In this document: positions 20,199 through 28,424 of the stretch, one piece after another
How the letters are laid out: each line of letters begins with the position of its first letter
Numbering within the stretch: position 1 is the stretch's first letter
DNA from: JAPOKJ01 sp031421635
Lineage (GTDB): Bacteria > Pseudomonadota > Gammaproteobacteria > Burkholderiales > Burkholderiaceae_E
Length of the DNA: 64,000 bases
Direction of reading: 5' to 3'
Assembly: GCA_031421635.1 (NCBI GenBank)
Contig: JANOPA010000001.1
Coordinates: 53,320-117,319, forward strand
Notes under the pieces: generated by a model
What the model saw: only the letters and a program-made list of their open reading frames with translations
Database searches by the model: none
What the model was told of the DNA's origin: nothing
Made by a program: the position numbers and the translations under genes

Positions 20199-20969
20199 AT
20201 GACAAGATTTCAAAATAAGGTGGTCATCGTGACCGGTGCCGCAGCGGGCATTGGTCGCGCCGCCGCACTTCGTTTTGCCAGCGAAGGAGCACAACTTTTG
20301 CTGGTCGATTTACCCGGAAGTCAGGTGAAAAATTGCGCGACCCAAATTCGGGCTTCGGGTTGCAAGGCCTTGGCTATTGACGCCGATGTTACGAAGCGCG
20401 CTGATGTTGAACGTTACGTTCGAGCCGCTGTCGACACTTATGGCCGCATCGACTGTTTTGTGAATAACGCTGGGATCTTAGGCAAGATCCTGCCCTTTCT
20501 AGAGTGCCCCGATGAAATGTTTGATGAGGTCATGGCGGTCAATGTCAAGGGCGCCTGGCTGGGGATGAAATTGGTCGCACCTGTAATGATTCGTGGGGGC
20601 GGCGGGGCCATTGTGAATACCGCCTCGGTGGCGGGGATCCGCGGCAGTGCGGGCTTATTGGCCTACTCCACCAGCAAGCATGCATTGATGGGGATGACTC
20701 GCTCGGCCGCGGCCGAACTCGCAGGCAATAAGGTGCGCGTCAATGCCGTGTGCCCAGCGCCCATTGAGACTGCCATGGGTCAGCAGCTAGGGGAAGGCTT
20801 CAGTCCAAACAACCCGCAGCATTACCGTGATCGCGCAGAGATGCGTATCCCCTTAGGGCGCTATGGCCATCCCGAGGAAGTCGCAGCGGTCATGGCTTTT
20901 CTGTGCTCCGACGACGCGTCGTTTGTGACCGGCGCAGGGTATTTAGTGGACGGCGGTTTGATCAGTTAA
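20199..20969 (+). CDS. SDR-family NAD(P)-dependent oxidoreductase
   Basis: This is a classical short-chain dehydrogenase of 256 residues. The cofactor motif is TGAAAGIGRA near 12-21, with an Asp (LLVDLPGS) after beta-2 that favours NAD over NADP. NNAG follows beta-4, the catalytic Ser is in NTASVAG, the catalytic Tyr/Lys pair is in YSTSKHA, and the C-terminus is GYLVDGG. It resembles cyclohexanol- or 2,5-dichloro-cyclohexadienediol-type dehydrogenases, but substrate calls within this group are unreliable. The AAAGGG ribosome-binding site is well placed. It lies 63 bp after the esterase gene and is probably co-transcribed. Confidence 0.9.
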   Translation: MTRFQNKVVIVTGAAAGIGRAAALRFASEGAQLLLVDLPGSQVKNCATQIRASGCKALAIDADVTKRADVERYVRAAVDTYGRIDCFVNNAGILGKILPFLECPDEMFDEVMAVNVKGAWLGMKLVAPVMIRGGGGAIVNTASVAGIRGSAGLLAYSTSKHALMGMTRSAAAELAGNKVRVNAVCPAPIETAMGQQLGEGFSPNNPQHYRDRAEMRIPLGRYGHPEEVAAVMAFLCSDDASFVTGAGYLVDGGLIS

Positions 20970-21065
20970 AGACACTTAGGTGGACCGCACTTTGCTGGTG
21001 TCTAACCTCAAGCTGGCCGATGGCCGGGTTGAGGCTAGATGTCGAACGTAGAGCAAAGTGGACTA

Positions 21066-21743
21066 TTAATCCTTACGACGCATCACGCGAAGTGCTGCGG
21101 CACCCAGAATCAGCAAGGCGGCAGAACCTGGCAGAGGCACTTGGCTTGGACGATCTGCGGCTTGAAAACGAATTTGACGGATGTCTTCGATTCCGTTGCG
21201 AGCGTTGTCTTGAAAGAAGACGTTGGTCATCAACCAGCCGTTGTCGGCGATGATGCTAAATTGATTGAGGCCGTTGTCACTCAAGTTAAAGTTTCCGCTA
21301 TTCACACTTCCGGTCGTTGAAGTGAGTGTATCTAGGTAATCCACCCGAAAACTCATTACGCCGTTGTTGTCGTTTACCTCTCTTGAATTTACGCGGAAGC
21401 CGATGGCGGAGATTGCCATACTTGGATCGTGAAGCTTGATGTTGCCTGAGGTAAAGAAGCCGTCTTGCGCATCGAGTGTGGCTTGTCCACCAGCGATTGT
21501 GAGGTTTTCACCGGCGCCGTAAAAGTCGATGACCGTAGGGTGAGAGTTTTGCAGACAACCGGAGACGAGAGTCGCGGGGCCGCCAACCACTGGAGTGGGG
21601 GAGCAGCCGTTGAAGATCACGTTGTCGCCACCGCCAAAATTGTTGGCGGAGAAAGTGATGGCGGCGTTCGCACTGGAAACGGCCGCCAAGGACATTAAGG
21701 AGGCGGCGATCAATTGAGTTTTGTAAGTGGAGAGCTTAGTCAT
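21066..21743 (-). CDS. PEP-CTERM sorting-domain surface protein
   Basis: The 225-residue protein is predicted to be exported and then handled by exosortase. It has an N-terminal signal peptide (LIAASLMSLAAVSSANA) and a low-complexity, Asn/Gly-rich beta-type body. The C-terminal tripartite sorting signal is VPLPGSAALLILGAAALRVM followed by RRKD. The VPLP form is a common variant of VPEP. The ATG at 21743 is chosen because the signal peptide and an AAAGGA ribosome-binding site fit it; the frame extends 40 codons upstream without coding character. A candidate sigma-54 promoter lies about 35 bp upstream. No exosortase gene is in the window. The body has no recognised domain. Confidence 0.85.
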   Translation of the reverse strand: MTKLSTYKTQLIAASLMSLAAVSSANAAITFSANNFGGGDNVIFNGCSPTPVVGGPATLVSGCLQNSHPTVIDFYGAGENLTIAGGQATLDAQDGFFTSGNIKLHDPSMAISAIGFRVNSREVNDNNGVMSFRVDYLDTLTSTTGSVNSGNFNLSDNGLNQFSIIADNGWLMTNVFFQDNARNGIEDIRQIRFQAADRPSQVPLPGSAALLILGAAALRVMRRKD

Positions 21744-22202
21744 TTTGGAATCCTTTTGAAGTGTAGTGACAGACATCGCACAGGCCGTGCCAGGAGACTT
21801 AACCCATTGAAAACAAAGAATATTTTTTCTCGAGAGTGAAACTAATTCATTTTCAAGACACAATTGTTAACCAGATGTTAAGTTCCGTGACATGCGATTT
21901 TTCACAGAATTCCGTGACAATTGTTGTCGTTCCGGACTGACGCCCAATCGGTCACGCTGAAGGTATGACTTCGTTCACGACTTTTGCAAAGTACGAGCCA
22001 GAAAGGAAGAGGCAAGCGCGCTGGGTTGCCTTAACGATGCGTTTTGATGCCGATTCGTTGTAAGGGAATGCGACAAGCAAGGGTTTTGGACTTGGCTTCG
22101 ATGCTTACGGCCACACATTTGCATGTAGTCGACCTGTGCCTGGACGGGTCCGCGGCAGTTCTTGGGCCATGTCCTGAGACATGTCTTGAGGCATTGTTTG
22201 CG
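21744..22202. other. 459-bp gap upstream of the PEP-CTERM gene and downstream of the MFS gene
   Basis: The half next to the PEP-CTERM gene holds the sigma-54-type element at 21778-21792 and an AT-rich stretch. The half next to the MFS gene has a 29-codon minus-strand open frame (22105-22194) and a short hairpin-forming repeat. No tRNA or longer conserved gene is seen. Confidence 0.5.
21778..21792 (-). promoter_or_regulatory. Candidate sigma-54 (RpoN) promoter for the PEP-CTERM gene
   Basis: Read on the minus strand the element is TGGCACGGCCTGTGC. The -24 GG and -12 GC are separated by exactly 10 bases, and the TGGCACG half is a perfect consensus match; the -12 half is GTGC instead of TTGC. 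A start site about 12 bases downstream would leave a 5' leader of roughly 20-25 nt that contains the AAAGGA ribosome-binding site. PEP-CTERM genes in other betaproteobacteria are known to be controlled by the PrsK/PrsR-RpoN system. Confidence 0.6.
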
Positions 22203-23465
22203 CTAAAAGGCCGTGCGCTTTAAAGTTTTACGTCCGTACACCGTAAGAATTGCGAGGACGCAAGCTTGTAGGATCCAAAGCGTGATCCATGCACTGTAGT
22301 AGCCAGTAGGGTTGTATTTTCCAGATTTCAGTGGATAGGTGTTGAGCCATGTACCGATCAAGGCTTGAAGTACAAATGCCAAACCGAAACTTAACAAGTT
22401 GATGGCCGTGTTAACGCGGCCGGTCAATGTCCCTTTGAAAGTGCTGGCCAGCAGCGCATATCCAAACACCACCGCATTGGCCGATGCCGCATAGACGCCC
22501 CAGGCCCAATGAGGTCCTATCGACGGGAAGAGCATGATATAGGCCTGCGATAGCAGCGAGATCACGACAAAGGCCATCAAGGTAGTGATCCTGTCGACAC
22601 CGCGCTCGGCCAACCAATCGCCGATCATGCCCGAACCAATGAATCCCAGAGCCATCCCGAAATTCAGAGCCAAAAGTACATTGCTAATAGCCGTGCGATC
22701 ACTATAACCCGCCACGTCACGCAGCCAGGTTGCGGCCCAGAGGGACTGAAAGGCAAGGAAGGTTCCAAGGGTTAAACCAATGACGCTGCCCACTTGCCAG
22801 AAACGTCGCGCCGAAAATACTTCGCGCACGCCGGCTAAGAGTTCAGTCAAGGTTTGCCCCGAAGCGGCGGGCTTCATATGACGCGACTTGGAGCCGAGCC
22901 ATAAAGCCATCAAGCCGCAGGCTCCGGCCAACGTTAAAAAAATTGCGCGCCAACCATAAGTGTCCAGGGCCCACTGAGCAGGAGTGCTGGCAAACATGGC
23001 ACCAATACCTCCTGAGATCATGATCCAGCCGGTCACCGTCGCGGCGCGATCGCGACCGACGATCAGATGCACGGCAGACATGGCACCCATTAGCCCAGCA
23101 CTGGCACCCATGCCAATCAATGCCCGGCCAAGGCTTAATTCAAAAGTACTGGCTGCCAGCCCAAAGATGATTGCTCCAATACCAGACGTTAACGCCATGC
23201 CGGCGCCGACTTTTGGAGGGCCAAACCGATCAAGAAGGATGCCCAGCGGAATTTGAGCGGCCGAGAAACCAAAAAAATAACTGCTGGTCAAAAAGCCCAG
23301 CCCCTGCGGCCCAAGCGCGAATTCCCGCGCCAAAGTGGGTCCAGCAACCGCGTTGACATTGCGGAAAAAATAGGAAATTCCGTAGGCAAGCGCGAAGGGC
23401 AGGAGTAGGGCAAATGCAGAGGGGCTTGATGACTGACGGGACGGCGAAGCGGAGGAAGTGTTCAC
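22203..23465 (-). CDS. MFS transporter
   Basis: This is a major-facilitator carrier of about 420 residues with 12 predicted helices. The first helix pair contains ALLLPFALAYGISYFFRNVNA. The loop 2-3 signature appears as GILLDRFGPPKVG, and the second-half counterpart lies near GDWLAERGVDRIT. The architecture resembles organic-anion or nitrate/nitrite-like MFS members, but substrate is unknown. The start is uncertain. GTG at 23465 gives the usual length, while the open frame continues 47 codons upstream to 23606 with non-conserved basic sequence. It is divergent from the PA2779-like gene. Confidence 0.85.
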   Translation of the reverse strand: MNTSSASPSRQSSSPSAFALLLPFALAYGISYFFRNVNAVAGPTLAREFALGPQGLGFLTSSYFFGFSAAQIPLGILLDRFGPPKVGAGMALTSGIGAIIFGLAASTFELSLGRALIGMGASAGLMGAMSAVHLIVGRDRAATVTGWIMISGGIGAMFASTPAQWALDTYGWRAIFLTLAGACGLMALWLGSKSRHMKPAASGQTLTELLAGVREVFSARRFWQVGSVIGLTLGTFLAFQSLWAATWLRDVAGYSDRTAISNVLLALNFGMALGFIGSGMIGDWLAERGVDRITTLMAFVVISLLSQAYIMLFPSIGPHWAWGVYAASANAVVFGYALLASTFKGTLTGRVNTAINLLSFGLAFVLQALIGTWLNTYPLKSGKYNPTGYYSAWITLWILQACVLAILTVYGRKTLKRTAF

Positions 23466-23652
23466 CCGCAGATTGTAATGTAGTGTGTTGATACACGACT
23501 TGCGCTTCGACAGGTTTGAGCGTGACTTTGGCCTTGGCGCAATACGCAAATTCTCCGACGGGCGGTAGGCAAGTGCGGAATTGGCTGGCGTACTATGGGT
23601 CTTCAATTAATCGGGCTTATTCGGCCCGAGAACCTCTTTGGAGATCCCGCTC

Positions 23653-24045
23653 ATGAACGATGCTTTCAAACGCTTCATCGCAACAGCACTCACGGTGTGC
23701 ATCACGTCCTTCGGCGCTCAGGGCCTGGCTCGAGCCGAGATCGTCGGCACCGAGGAAGCTCAGTCCACGGTCACGGCAAGCACTAACCGGGACAAACTCG
23801 ATCAATTTTTGGCCCGTGAGGATGTGCGTCAAGGCTTGATAAAGCAGGGCGTAGACGTCGCTGCGGCACGCGAACGAGTGGGCATTTTGACGGATTCTGA
23901 GGTGGCTGCGTTGGTCGGGCGGGTGGATCGAGCACCCGCTGGGGGTGATGTTATCGGAGTAATTTTTACGGTGTTTATCGTATTGTTAATTACTGATATC
24001 TTGGGTTGGACGAAAGTATTTCCGTTCACTAGGCCGATACGATAA
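23653..24045 (+). CDS. PA2779-family protein
   Basis: The 130-residue protein has an N-terminal signal-like segment (FIATALTVCITSFGAQGLARA). A conserved central helical region follows (KLDQFLAREDVRQGLIKQGVD...ERVGILTDSEVAALVGRV). A C-terminal hydrophobic segment (VIGVIFTVFIVLLITDILG) precedes a short basic tail ending FTRPIR. This layout matches the PA2779 family, which is nearly always encoded beside a PA2778-type cysteine peptidase, as here. The ATG at 23653 has GGAG 9 bases upstream; a TTG at 23638 would include that site. Function is unknown. The genes are plausibly an envelope or secretion pair. Confidence 0.85.
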   Translation: MNDAFKRFIATALTVCITSFGAQGLARAEIVGTEEAQSTVTASTNRDKLDQFLAREDVRQGLIKQGVDVAAARERVGILTDSEVAALVGRVDRAPAGGDVIGVIFTVFIVLLITDILGWTKVFPFTRPIR

Positions 24046-24102
24046 GAAAAGGTCAACTTATTCGGCGTCCCCTCTTGACGCGCTATTAGGCATTGCTGAA
24101 CG

Positions 24103-25038
24103 TTGGCGGTCGTGCGTCGAACCTTTTTGATTAGCTCGGTACTTGGCTTGGCAGGCTGTGTTACGGCGACGCCGGAACTCGCGAGGCTGATCGATCAATG
24201 GCCTTCAGAGTTGCCTTCTCAGTCGCATATTCCAGGGGTTGCGTTTGTTGCGCAAGAAGACTATCAGTGCGGGCCCGCGGCCTTGTCAATGGTGGCACAG
24301 CATGCTGGAGTGCAGCACACTTTGTCCTACTGGGTCGACCTGGTTTATCTTCCGGCCCGCCAGGGCTCCCTGCAGATTGAATTGCTCGCAGCGAGTAGGC
24401 GCAATGGCCTGCCTGCTTATGTGCTTACGCCAAGTCTTCGCGCCGTGCTGCAAGAAGTGAGCGCCGGACATCCTGTCTTGGTGCTACAGAACCTGGCTTT
24501 CACCTGGTCCCCCCTGTGGCACTACGCGGTCGTCATTGGTTTTGATCGGTCTAAAAATACTGTCACGCTGCATTCTGGCCGGAGCGCTGATCTACTCTTG
24601 TCCTTGAGTACTTTCGAGCGCACTTGGGCTCGGGCCAAGCGCTGGGCGATGGTCGCGCTGCCGCCAAGCCAATTGCCTGCTACGGCGCTTGCCGACCCCT
24701 ATGTTGCGAGTGTCGCCGCGCTTGAGCGCGGCAACCCACTCGCCGCGCAAACGGCTTATGCGAGTGCGCTTATTCGCTGGCCTAGTCATCGCATCGCTTT
24801 GATTGGCGCGGGAAATAGCGCCTATGCGCTCGGCCAACTTAATCGTGCCGCTATGGCTTATCGAAATGCAACACTGGCCTACCCACGAGACGGTGATGCG
24901 TGGAACAACCTTGCCCAGGTGCTATTCGAGATGGGCCGACGCCAAGAGGCTTTGGAAGCGGCGAAACACGCTGTCGCCATAGGCGGAATTCGGGTCGATC
25001 AGTACCGCAAACTCGAAAAAGAAATTGAGGCGCGATAG
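24103..25038 (+). CDS. PA2778-family C39-like cysteine peptidase with TPR repeats (lipoprotein)
   Basis: The 311-residue protein starts with a lipoprotein signal (RTFLISSVLGLAGC). A papain-like C39 fold follows, with the catalytic Cys in DYQCGPAALSM and the catalytic His in LWHYAVVIG. The C-terminal third (about 205-305) is TPR-like (AALERGNPLAAQTAYASALI; NNLAQVLFEMGRRQEALEAA). C39 peptidases typically cut leader peptides at double-glycine sites, but PA2778 members are stand-alone periplasm-facing lipoproteins of unknown substrate. The start is TTG 24103 or GTG 24112; both leave the lipobox intact, and neither has a strong ribosome-binding site. It is paired with the PA2779-family gene 57 bp upstream. 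Confidence 0.85.
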   Translation: MAVVRRTFLISSVLGLAGCVTATPELARLIDQWPSELPSQSHIPGVAFVAQEDYQCGPAALSMVAQHAGVQHTLSYWVDLVYLPARQGSLQIELLAASRRNGLPAYVLTPSLRAVLQEVSAGHPVLVLQNLAFTWSPLWHYAVVIGFDRSKNTVTLHSGRSADLLLSLSTFERTWARAKRWAMVALPPSQLPATALADPYVASVAALERGNPLAAQTAYASALIRWPSHRIALIGAGNSAYALGQLNRAAMAYRNATLAYPRDGDAWNNLAQVLFEMGRRQEALEAAKHAVAIGGIRVDQYRKLEKEIEAR

Positions 25039-25198
25039 CCAATTAGGTCACTGCATTAGTCGTGAGCGAAGGGTTACAGGCATTTGCCCGATAATGGGAG
25101 CTCCGCCAATTTGTCCAGAAGACTTGCCAAGCGTTTCTGAGTCGTAGTTCGTAGTGGGTTAGCCCCATGCCTTGTATCGAATTAAAGATTTTTCCTCC

Positions 25199-26311
25199 GT
25201 GTCCAATTTAGCCAACCTAGAAAAACTAAAACGAACCATGATTGATCGTCATGTAAGGCCGAGCGACCTAAAAGGCTTGATTCAAGTAACCACGACTTTG
25301 GTACCTCTCGTCGCATTATGGATCGCCGTGGCGTTGAGTCCTCAAGTGTCATATTGGTTAACAGCGGGCTTAGTGGTGATGATTACCTTTTTGCAATTGC
25401 GTGTCTTCATCATGATGCATGAGTGCGGGCACAGTAGTCTGTTTCGTCGCCCAGCATTAAATAGAAGCTTCGGGTTCGTGTTTGGTCTACTCACAGGCAT
25501 GCCCCAATATGTTTGGGCTCAGCGACACCATTATCATCATTCGACCAATGGCAACTGGTCCAAGTACCAAGGGCCTCTAAACATTATTTCGGTGGGTAAG
25601 TACGCTCAAATGAGTGCGGAGCAGCAGCGCAGCTATCGCAATGGTCGCAGCATCTGGCTAGCCCCGGTTGCTGGTTTAATGTATTTGCTTTTAACGCCGC
25701 GCATCACCTGGGCGAAGGGGACATTAAGCCTCGTCACGCACTTGATCAAACAGAAAATTACTCAACCCACGGCGTCCCTCAAGAGCATTGCAGTAAATTA
25801 CAAAACGACACTTTGGGCTTCGCCGCAAGAGTATTGGCACATGTTCTGGAACAATGTAGTGCTGCTAAGCCTTTGGTGGCTGATGGCTTGGGCGATGGGC
25901 CCAGTTTTGTTCTTTCTATGTTACTTCGTGAGCGGCGCAATTTCGGGTGGCGGAAGTATTTTGCTCTTCACTTTGCAACATAATTTTGAGCATTCTTATG
26001 CCCGTGGTGACGAAGACTGGAATTACAACCAGGCCGCCATGGAAGGCACAAGCTACTTGCTTTTACCGGCATGGATGAATTGGATGACAGCCAATATTGC
26101 TTATCATCATATTCATCACCTCTCTGCTCGAATTCCAAATTACTGTCTCTACGATTGTCACAAGGAGTATGAAAGTCTCTTTGCCGATGTAACCCGTTTG
26201 CGAGTATCGCAAATCCCGAGTGCCTTGAAATGTATACTTTGGCATACCGAGGCTGGGCGGATAATTTCAATTAACGAGTTCGAGAAGACTCTGCAAGGCG
26301 GTCTGAGTTAG
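25199..26311 (+). CDS. Membrane fatty-acid desaturase
   Basis: This is an integral-membrane di-iron desaturase or hydroxylase of about 370 residues. The three histidine boxes are all present: HECGHSS early in the protein, HHYHHSTNG in the middle and HHIHH near the C-terminus. Hydrophobic helix pairs lie before box 1 and between boxes 2 and 3. This arrangement is typical of acyl-lipid desaturases (FA_desaturase family). The start is uncertain. I use GTG 25199; TTG 25172 and ATG 25238 are in frame, and no clear Shine-Dalgarno separates them. It converges with the M29-like gene 55 bp away. Regiospecificity cannot be predicted. Confidence 0.88.
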   Translation: MSNLANLEKLKRTMIDRHVRPSDLKGLIQVTTTLVPLVALWIAVALSPQVSYWLTAGLVVMITFLQLRVFIMMHECGHSSLFRRPALNRSFGFVFGLLTGMPQYVWAQRHHYHHSTNGNWSKYQGPLNIISVGKYAQMSAEQQRSYRNGRSIWLAPVAGLMYLLLTPRITWAKGTLSLVTHLIKQKITQPTASLKSIAVNYKTTLWASPQEYWHMFWNNVVLLSLWWLMAWAMGPVLFFLCYFVSGAISGGGSILLFTLQHNFEHSYARGDEDWNYNQAAMEGTSYLLLPAWMNWMTANIAYHHIHHLSARIPNYCLYDCHKEYESLFADVTRLRVSQIPSALKCILWHTEAGRIISINEFEKTLQGGLS

Positions 26312-26366
26312 GTCCAAGCAAGACTTGATGTAGCCTGGCGTGGCTCTCCCAGAATGGCGCTTTCGA

Positions 26367-27386
26367 CTAAAAGGGCTGCCAAGCACCGTTTTGATAGACA
26401 GAATGCCCGTCGAGATACACGGCTTCGGTAATGGCAAAGACATCGACATGATGTTTCGCTGCAGCGCGACGAATCTGCGGCTTTGTGAAGAGTCCATGTT
26501 TAGCACCAAGAGAAAGGTGAATGCCGCACATGCGCTCGAAGGTACCAATATCACTCACGATGCGCTCGGCGTTGAAAGCGCGGTTTAATCCAAAGCCTAA
26601 TTCTCGTATCCAAACCTCGCCTTCATCCGCGCGAATATTAGCCAGTACGGTGTCGAACTCGGGTGTGGAATCCGTGACCGCTGTTACCCGGCCTTCGGTA
26701 ATTGTGAGCGTGATGGGCTTTTCTGGCCGATTGACTTTAAAGGAGGTGTCCCCGAAAATAAAGATACGCACTCGACCATTCACCGACTCCAAATCCTGGG
26801 ACTCTGTGAACACTTCCCCCACTGGAAACTGCCCGCCCACATTGGTCATGCCACGGTAATCACCCACGTTCAATTTTGCGGGCTCCAAGGGCGCGCTGAA
26901 AATCAGTTGTTCACCACCACTGTCGATGATCGCCGATTGAGCGCAATCGATGCGCGCTTTCAGTGCGTGACCGACACTTCGAAAATAAGCCGGGTCATAG
27001 GCCAGCGAGTCAATATATAAGAGTCCCTCTGCACCCGGCATGCTCGACAAATGCGGGTGCTCGATCACCTTTAATGCGCGTTTGAAAAGCTCAATGCGAA
27101 TACGAAACGCTTCCAATCGAAAGCTTGTGGTTTGAACTAATACCACTAAATCGCCCGCAGACAGCAGATCGATGGCCGCTAGAATCTCGTCTGAAGAGAC
27201 CGAGTCAAAGTCGATAAAGCGTGCCTCGGGTAGGCACTTCTTGTAGGCTTGGGTCAGCGCGACGGCGAGTTCACACTGCCCATCCGAGACGACCAGCGCG
27301 GCCTGCGCAGGTTGGTATTCAATCGCCAGCGAGATGATGTCGTGTAGATTCTTTTCCGCGGTAATTTGAGAAGCAAGGCTGAGCAT
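26367..27386 (-). CDS. M29-like metallohydrolase (aminopeptidase T / NicX-like fold)
   Basis: The 339-residue protein resembles the thermophilic-aminopeptidase (M29) superfamily, which also includes 2,5-dihydroxypyridine 5,6-dioxygenase. The clearest signature is TNVGGQFPVGEVFTE, matching the M29 metal-ligand segment with the conserved Gly-Glu-Val-Phe. Further acidic and His residues (GFGLN, GTFERMCGIHLSLG) follow in the expected order. The ATG at 27386 lies 2 nt after the stop of the sterol-desaturase-like gene on the same strand, so the two are almost certainly co-translated. Whether it is a peptidase, a ring-cleaving dioxygenase or another metal enzyme is open. Confidence 0.68.
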   Translation of the reverse strand: MLSLASQITAEKNLHDIISLAIEYQPAQAALVVSDGQCELAVALTQAYKKCLPEARFIDFDSVSSDEILAAIDLLSAGDLVVLVQTTSFRLEAFRIRIELFKRALKVIEHPHLSSMPGAEGLLYIDSLAYDPAYFRSVGHALKARIDCAQSAIIDSGGEQLIFSAPLEPAKLNVGDYRGMTNVGGQFPVGEVFTESQDLESVNGRVRIFIFGDTSFKVNRPEKPITLTITEGRVTAVTDSTPEFDTVLANIRADEGEVWIRELGFGLNRAFNAERIVSDIGTFERMCGIHLSLGAKHGLFTKPQIRRAAAKHHVDVFAITEAVYLDGHSVYQNGAWQPF

Positions 27387-27388
27387 AG

Positions 27389-28267
27389 TTACATCTCGGC
27401 CCGAGCACGCAATTGCTCGGTTGTTTTTCCGGCACCTTCTGGCGACCAACCCGGCGGCTTATAGAGATACTTCAGGGCTTCGCCAAAGCTCTTGGCTTTC
27501 TTTAGGTCCCCGAACAGGGCGAACCAGGGCATGAACAAAATTTTGAGAGGATTGTTGGACAGAAGGGGCTCGACAAAGCCGTAACGAATTTCCACGCCTT
27601 CGCGTTCGGGACGATAGGTACCAAAGAGCCGATCAAAGACCATGAGCACGCCACCGTAATTCGAGTCAAGGTAGCCAAGATTCGCAGCATGGTGGACGCG
27701 ATGCGCGGAAGGCGTGTTTAGAATTCCCTCCAAAGGCCCAAGTTTTGGAATCCACTCTGCATGAATCCAAAATTGGTAGAGAAGGTTAACGGCATAGGCA
27801 GCCACAATCGCCTGCGGCAAAAATCCAATCCAGGTCAACGGTAAAAAGAAAATCAGCGCCATGGTCAAGCGCGAAGTCCAGGACAATCTGTAAGCGGCGC
27901 TAAAGTTAAACTCGTTTGGGCTATGGTGCACCGAGTGCGAGGCCCAAAACCATCGCATGCGATGCGCTGAACGGTGGTACCAGTAGTAGAAAAATTCCAG
28001 GCCAAGAAAAAGTAGGGCCCAGTACCACCATTGGTTCATCTCAAAATTGAACAGGCGATGTTCGTAAAGCCAGAGTCCCCCAGGCAGAGCGAAGGCTAGC
28101 GGTGTAACCTCCACAAAACGACGTCCCACCACGATAAACAGGGAGGCTGCCGTGGCGCGCCAGTTGTAATTTTTGCGCATTAACGTGAGTACGATGCCCT
28201 CGAGGAGCGATGTTGTTAGGGCTATGCCTAAAAATATCAGAAGGTATTGGCGAATTGAGGCTTCCAT
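27389..28267 (-). CDS. Sterol desaturase / fatty-acid hydroxylase superfamily protein
   Basis: This is a membrane di-iron hydroxylase-type enzyme of 292 residues. Its eight-His pattern is visible: HRSAHRMRWFWASHSVHHSPNE contributes most ligands, and HRVHHAANLGYLD the last pair. Four hydrophobic helices surround these motifs (for example YLLIFLGIALTTSLLEGIVL at the N-terminus). Bacterial members act on acyl chains, sterols or carotenoids, or cleave alkylglycerol ethers. It is the upstream partner of the M29-like gene. A few bases around the ATG at 28267 give no strong ribosome-binding site, but the start matches the family. Confidence 0.88.
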   Translation of the reverse strand: MEASIRQYLLIFLGIALTTSLLEGIVLTLMRKNYNWRATAASLFIVVGRRFVEVTPLAFALPGGLWLYEHRLFNFEMNQWWYWALLFLGLEFFYYWYHRSAHRMRWFWASHSVHHSPNEFNFSAAYRLSWTSRLTMALIFFLPLTWIGFLPQAIVAAYAVNLLYQFWIHAEWIPKLGPLEGILNTPSAHRVHHAANLGYLDSNYGGVLMVFDRLFGTYRPEREGVEIRYGFVEPLLSNNPLKILFMPWFALFGDLKKAKSFGEALKYLYKPPGWSPEGAGKTTEQLRARAEM

Positions 28268-28424
28268 AGCGTCAAGTCTAAACTAACTTGTTTAACCGCT
28301 CGTACGCAAAGCGGCGCTCACTAAGCTTTTCGAAAAAACGAAATAGAGCTGGGTTTTTGCCGTAAACCAAGTCACACTGCGAGCCCTTTGCCGTTTCTTA
28401 ATTCTACTTTTACCCGGATTCCCC

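Noticed and set aside
23618..23640. CGGGC...GCCCG inverted repeat before the PA2779-like gene
   Set aside because: It is short, GC-rich and has no conserved surroundings; it could arise by chance.
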